A model generated the notes under the pieces. That model was not told the DNA's origin, searched no databases, and worked only from the letters and a program-made list of their open reading frames with translations. Source: Arsenophonus sp052401645 (GTDB lineage: Bacteria; Pseudomonadota; Gammaproteobacteria; Enterobacterales; Enterobacteriaceae). From it: a stretch of 64,000 nt of DNA. Below are positions 57,486-64,000 of the stretch, one piece after another. Each line of letters starts with the position of its first letter. Position 1 is the first letter of the stretch. Made by a program: the position numbers and the translations under genes. The stretch covers positions 124,001-188,000 of the forward strand of contig CP198939.1 of NCBI GenBank assembly GCA_052401645.1, in the 5' to 3' direction.

Positions 57486-59981
57486 AACAAAAAATGTTGC
57501 ATAATTCTTAGTAATAACTTAAAAATCATCTTTTATTTCAGATTAAAATTATTATATCATAATTAAAAATAAAAGTATTTAGTATTTTAATATACTTTAT
57601 TAAAGAAAAAAAATAAAAAGAAATTCTATATTATAAAACTATTATCAGAAATTATCATTTAAATTATTGATATTTATGATGATAAAGTTATCATAAATAA
57701 AAATAACTAATGTAAAATTTATTTACAAAATATATCTATTTTAATTTAAAATCTATATTTTATCATTTTAATTTAATGAATTTTAGATGAACTTTTTAAA
57801 ATAATTTTTCTTTTAAAAAGAAAAATAATAATATATTTCAACATTATTTTAATTAATTTTTATTCTTTATTTACTAAAATAAACATAGTAATTTATTTCT
57901 AATCTCTTAAAATAAGAGTATTATGAAATTAATATGTGATATAATTGATTTATTAGATATCTATTTTTAGTTTTAAGAAGCAAAAAGTTTATATAAACTA
58001 CTATATTTATTAAGAACATATATTACATTTTAATTTATTTATATGAATAAAATAAATAGAGATAAAATATCTATACAAGATAGAGATCTTAACTATTAAA
58101 TGATTAGTTTATTTTTTTATTTAAATGAATTGCAACTAAATAGTTAATTTTAATATTTATGAATATTATTATTAATAATAAAACTTAGCCAGTAATAATT
58201 CTTTAATTTTTAAGTACAATTAATTTATTTTCAAAAAAAATAAAATTAAATATAAAGATTTATCATAGAAATAATTTATTTTATTTTATAAAAAAAATAG
58301 TTAATATGCTATTGAAATAATATAAATAATAATTATTAGTATATTACATAAACCATAAAGATACTAGTTATTTTATAAAAGATAGTTATTTATTTAAGAA
58401 TAAAATAAATATAAATTAATATTATTATATAGTTAATTAGTATTGTTTTAAAAAAAGTGATTAATATATTTTTCTCGTATTCAATGAATATTTAGTAAAA
58501 TTTATTATCTGGAATATATTTATATCAAAATAGTGGAAATTAATTTTTCTAAAAATAAATATTTTAATATCAGTACTTAAAGATAAATTTCGATAAATTT
58601 CTACTAAATACTTAATAAATAAAATTTATTAAAAATAAAAAGTTATATTATCAATCCTTAACTTGAGAATATAATAAAGAAATTAAAATAAATCGACGAC
58701 TTAGATTATCTGATATTTGTTTTGAATAAAATTTGGATCTATATTATTAAGTATAGAAAATGAGAAAAAATAATAAAAATACTTTATATTAAGTTAATTA
58801 TTATATAAATTAATTGTAAAAATTTTTCTTAATTTTAAATTAAGTGACTTATATAATGGCAAATGTTATTTATATATTTATTTTCAATTTATCTTAAATA
58901 AATATATAATATTAATGTTACTAACAATTAACTTTTTATTTAAAATAGAATATAATATATTTATATCGAATATTATTGTTTTATTTTATTAATAATTCTA
59001 AAATAAAATTTTTTATGAAAATAACTCTGTATTTAATTAAACCTATTTTAATAGTTTATGACTATATTTTTTATAATAAAAGATAAGTATTTTAGTATTT
59101 AATAGATGTATATAAAATATATTAATATCAGTTTTTAGCTATATTATAGCCCTTATTATTATTAAATATATCAATTAAGAACTAAATAAATATTAAGTAA
59201 TTCTGTAAATTTATTATATCATTATATATAAATTAAAATAGTAGATTAATTTATTAAATTTAAAATATTTTAATAAATAAAATGGATGTTGATAAGTATC
59301 AGTTATTATTTTAAAATTTATAGATAGTTATAATAATAATTAATAATATAGAATGATTATACTTAAACTTAGTAAATAAGAACAGTTTATTGTTATTTTA
59401 TTTATAGATATTAGAATTTAAATATTTATCATTATTAAAAAATAATTTAATATATTAATATTATTATTTTATATAGTAAAATAATAATATTTTTTAAAAA
59501 AAATATTGTTATCATTATAAATTCAAGTTTAAATTTTTTATCTCTTATTAATTTAGACTTAATTTAAAAGATAATTTAAAAAAAATAAAATATATTTTTA
59601 ATAATTTATTATAATATTTAATTATAGTAAATTTTTAATAAAAATATAATCTATATTATTAGTAATATTAATTAATTCAATATTTATAATTAATTAATTT
59701 TAAATAAAAATATCATATCTTTTATTTGCAATATGAATGTTACAACTATTATCTTTTATATTAATAAATTTTAAAACTTGATAATTTTTATATAATTTTA
59801 TTTTAAAAATATGTTTTAGTGTTTAAAATTAAAACTTTAACGTTTTTATTATTATTTATAATTTATTTCTGATTTAAGTTTAATAATATATTTTAATTTT
59901 AGAATAATTTAAAATTTATATGAATTTATATTTAATTTTATTAATTTAAATATTCTTTTAATATCTTTCGATAAAATTTTA

Positions 59982-60045
59982 ATTAAGTAATTAAATTTGT
60001 ATTAATTACTTAATGAATATTTTACTTTATTTATAGTAAAATATT
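59982..60045. repeat. Second adjacent hairpin pair
   Basis: ATTAAGTAATTAA / TTAATTACTTAAT (13 bp, 59982-60014) is followed after one base by AATATTTTACT / AGTAAAATATT (11 bp, 60016-60045). Both are perfect. They lie in the desert with no gene within 3 kb. Confidence 0.55.
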
Positions 60046-63000
60046 TGATATAATTGGAAATGAATAATTTAACTAAATTGCTAAATTTATCACTTTTAAA
60101 TAACAATTTTTAACTATATTTTATTGTTTAAAATCAGATAAGTTCTATCAGTTAATAACTGAAATTATGATACATAATCACTTAATTATTTTATAATTTA
60201 TCTAAATCTAGACATAAGATTAATTTTCTAAAATACTATTTATATCTCTGATATTTTATTAATATTATTATATTTATTTTAATTAAATAAAATTTTTTTA
60301 TTTTAAATTTTTAAAAAAAAATTTTTTTAAGAAATTAAGTAAAGTAATATATAAAATAATATTTAGTAAAAATCTTTATTAAATATTGTATTTTATTAGA
60401 TCTTATCTAATTAATATCATAATAAAATAAGTTGAAAACTATATTTTTATATATATAAAATTTAATTTTTATTAAATATTTTATATTTGAAATATTTATT
60501 AAAATAATATAATATACATTTTTAAAATAAATCAGTAATACTTTTGATATTTTTTATTTATTTAATTAATAAATTATACAGATTTTCATCTGTTATAATG
60601 CTGAATTAATTTTATTAATAATTTTGATTAAAAATTAAGTGTTAATTATGTAATTAAGTATAATTGAAATTATTAATCATTAATGATACATATATCATAA
60701 AAATTAAATTTAATTAAATTATTTTTATAGTTAAAAATAATTAAATATGAATAGAAATTAAATAATAATATTTTATAAGATTGATTATATAATCAAATAA
60801 ATTAAAAATTTTTAAAAAAAGTTAATAGTTAAATTAATAAATACATTCAATATATAATTATATTTTATAATATTATAAATATTATAAAAAATACTATTTA
60901 ATATAATTTAATATATTCATTTTCAGTAAACAAATAATATTATTAGTAAATTTTATTTATATATCTACGTATAATCATATACTATAAAATAATTAATTAT
61001 AAATTGATTAATTTAATTTTAATATATGTTATATTATTAAAATTATAATAATGATATTAATCATATATTTATATTTTGTTTTATTATTTTTAATAATATT
61101 AAAATTGAAGACATTTTGTATTAACTAACGTTGATAACTTATATATGGTTATATTCAATAATTAATATTACTTTCTAATACCAGAAATATATTTGAACAT
61201 TTATTTTTTAAATAGTTTTTGATTTTATGTCATAAAATAATATTTTATACTTAAATCAGAATATTATTATTTCTATATTAATGTACAATAAAGTTATAAA
61301 CTTTTTAAAGTTTATCAAACTGATAATAAATATATAAAATATAATACTAATTAAATAAAAAATTTAAATAATAATATAATAAATAATATCAATTTTTATA
61401 AATTCAAAATTCTGGATATTACAAAAATATTTTATAAATTATTAATTACTATAAACAATTTAGTATATATTTTCTATGAGATTAAAATAAATATCATATT
61501 TTATTTATTTACTTATTAAGTTTTATTTAATAATTGATAATTTATAAAAAATTTTTATCTTTTAAGAATTTTTTATTTTATAATCAAAAGTAATAAATTA
61601 TTTACTTTAAATCAGTTAAATATAAATTTATATATTTAGTATTATTTTAAATATAAATTGAATACACTTAATAGTTATTGACATTCTTTTTATTTTTTTA
61701 TTCTAAAAAACTTTATATTAAAATTATTAATTTTATTAATAATTAATTAAGTAATAATTATAACAATTTTAAAAAATTTTAAATCTAAAAAATACTTTTT
61801 AATTATTTATTAATATTAATTATAAATTAAGTTATCAAAATTTTATTTTTTAAACTTAATCTAGCTAAATAAATTAATAAGTAGATAATTTATATTATTA
61901 TTTTTTATTTATTTGTTTTTTAAAAATAAAAATAATATTTATATGAAATTAATTTAATTATATTAATATAATAGTTTTATATACTTGATTAAATTATAAT
62001 TATAATATTTAAAAATGATGTTTATTATAGAAAATAATATTTTAAAATTTTATTAAATGAATTTTAATTAGTTTTAAAATATTGATATTAAAATTAACAA
62101 TTTAGAATAGAATATAAAAATTAAATATATTAGTTTTATAATTGAACAATTAAGAAAATTGATAGTTAATGTGTTTAAGAGCAATATATTATAATTTATA
62201 TAAATTTTATTATGATAAATTAATATAGTAAGTGAATATATAAATAATATTAAGTATCATAAATTTTATTTAAGAGATTATTCAGAATGAATATAATATA
62301 ACTAAAATTTAGTATTGTACATATGATAATACATGATATTTTATATATAATTAGTTTTAATGTATTTCTATAAAATTATTAACTAATTAATAATTTTATA
62401 TTTTAACTTAATTATATTGATACGGTACATAAAGATATTATCATATATATACTTATTAGTCAATAATAAAACTTATGTTTAAGATTTATAATCATTAACT
62501 CAAATCGATTGAAATACAATAAAACTTATAAATAATAAATATATTTATATCTAATAAAATATTTTGCTAAAAAATAGCATCGTATATGATTTTTTATAAA
62601 AACTATTAAAAATATATATATAGCATTGTTATAATTTATTAATAATGAATATTATATAAACAATTAATAATAAAAGAGAAAATTTCTCTATCAATAATAT
62701 TTTATTATATAAAACATTATTTTATTACGATAGTTTTAAGTATTTTTTTAAAATATAACTACTATTAAGATTAGTTATATTTTATATTTATAAAATAAAT
62801 ATTTTATTTATATTATTTAATATAAGATTAATGAATTAATTTATAATTAATTTATATATTAAGTTTAATTTTTATTTTATAATAAAAATTATTAAATAAT
62901 TTTAAAGTAAATTAATAATTAATTATCTTTTTATTTTATTTTTTATTTATAAAAGTAAATCAATTATATTTAAATTAATTTAAGATTTTAATACAATAAA

Positions 63001-64000
63001 TCTTAATAACTTTATCTTTATACTTCTTATAAAGCTTAATAAATAATTTTATATTAAATAATTTATAATGTCTATTAATATAATAATAGAATTTATCATA
63101 AATTGATAATAGTAATTAAATAAAATCAATTTTTAAATTTAATTAATAAATAATTATAAAAAATATTTTTTATTATTTAAGTAGTCCTCACTATCAAATA
63201 TGTATTGAATTAATAGTTAAATTAAAATTTAATCATTTATTAATTATTTTTACTGATAAATATTTAATTAAGTTTTATATTTAATATATAAAATAAAATA
63301 TTTAATTATCTAGTATTTGAATTAATAAAAAATAAAATAATAATTTATTATATTAAATTAATTTAATAATTTTATATTAAATAAAATTATTAATAAATGA
63401 TAGGTAATTCAGAATTAAAATTTAATATCTTAATATTTCTCTATAAATTATTAAAAAATAAATTTTATTTTCTAAATTATAGTTAATAGAAAATTTTAAT
63501 TAATTTCATTTTATAAATTGATTTAATTTATTTGCTTCTCAAATAAAAATTTGATTAATATTGAATATCATAATTCTAAAATAAAATACTAGTTAAATTA
63601 ATAAAAATTTGAAAGTAATTTAGATTATATATTATTAATTTTAATAAACTGAAAAATTTTCTTTATTTGATATAAATTATATATTTTAACAAATTATATC
63701 AGTATTTTGAGTACTTAAAATATTCTAAAATAGTCTCTTTGAAAAAAAATTAAAGTATGTTACTAACTATTTAAATAAAAAAAATTAATTTTTACAAAAT
63801 ATCATTATTAATTACTTGATCTAATTTAAAAATATATATTTATTAAAAAATAAATATATATCTAAATACAACATAAATAAAATATATTATGATATAATTA
63901 AGTAATAATAGTATTGATTATATAATAACAAAAATCAAAAAAATGAAACCTTTTATTAAAATTTTATATATATTAGAATTAATATAGTTTTTAATTTTGA

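Larger units (their letters stand above)
56697..64000. other. 7.3-kb AT-rich desert
   Basis: No gene is recognised from the envZ remnant to the window end. A less AT-rich patch lies at about 57060-57190, with two GTTAAC sites 10 nt apart. Its one open stretch (SIIKYLLGYVVITLLTLVFV) is hydrophobic but unassigned. Paired hairpins occur at 57391-57485 and again at 59982-60045. No tRNA, rRNA or other RNA gene was seen. Confidence 0.6.

Noticed and set aside
1..64000. tRNA genes, CRISPR arrays, insertion sequences
   Set aside because: No TTCRA T-loop within a cloverleaf, no evenly spaced direct repeats with unique spacers, and no transposase residues were seen in any gap.

Overview
The window is a stretch of chromosome from a highly reduced, extremely AT-rich gammaproteobacterium of the Enterobacterales type, almost certainly an obligate insect endosymbiont. 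All 20 intact protein genes are close homologues of E. coli housekeeping genes and mostly keep the E. coli lengths. There are no phages, insertion sequences, toxins, CRISPR arrays, tRNAs or rRNAs. By hand estimate the genes are about 30% GC, while the DNA between them is often near 10%. The intact genes add up to about 16.1 kb of 64 kb, roughly 25% coding, which is remarkably low even for a symbiont. I cannot name the species. The retained biotin, CoA, heme and nucleotide genes would suit a host on a nutrient-poor diet, but that is inference.

Layout: 1-5180 is desert holding a broken priC (3916-4447, minus). Next come dnaX (tau tail missing), ybaB, htpG, adk and hemH on plus, in E. coli order, with apt and recR absent. 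A 12.5-kb desert follows (12126-24608). purK, purE and lpxH lie on minus and cysS on plus, again in E. coli order, without ppiB. A 3.3-kb desert leads to rpmB-rpmG (minus), coaBC-dut (plus), pyrE and rph (minus) and yicC (plus). This is another conserved enterobacterial block, without radC and slmA. pfkA stands alone between deserts. The last block holds a frameshifted glpG, then nfuA (minus), bioH and ompR (plus), with only the first codons of envZ left. Desert fills 56.7-64 kb.

The genes cover scattered core functions: replication clamp loading (DnaX), chaperone (HtpG), nucleotides (Adk, PurE, PurK, PyrE, Dut), cofactors (HemH, CoaBC, BioH, with NfuA supplying Fe-S clusters), lipid A (LpxH), translation (CysS, L28, L33), RNA processing (Rph, YicC), glycolysis (PfkA) and one response regulator (OmpR).

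I found no new multi-gene system. The unusual signals are: (1) several gaps about as long as the gene (or gene part) that E. coli has there, suggesting erosion by AT-biased substitution with little deletion; (2) many long perfect inverted repeats in the deserts, four of them 36-40 bp palindromes without a loop; (3) two long hairpins upstream of rpmB whose only mismatches become G-U pairs in the rpmB-sense RNA; (4) a glpG whose reading frame breaks near T-runs while its catalytic Ser and His codons survive.
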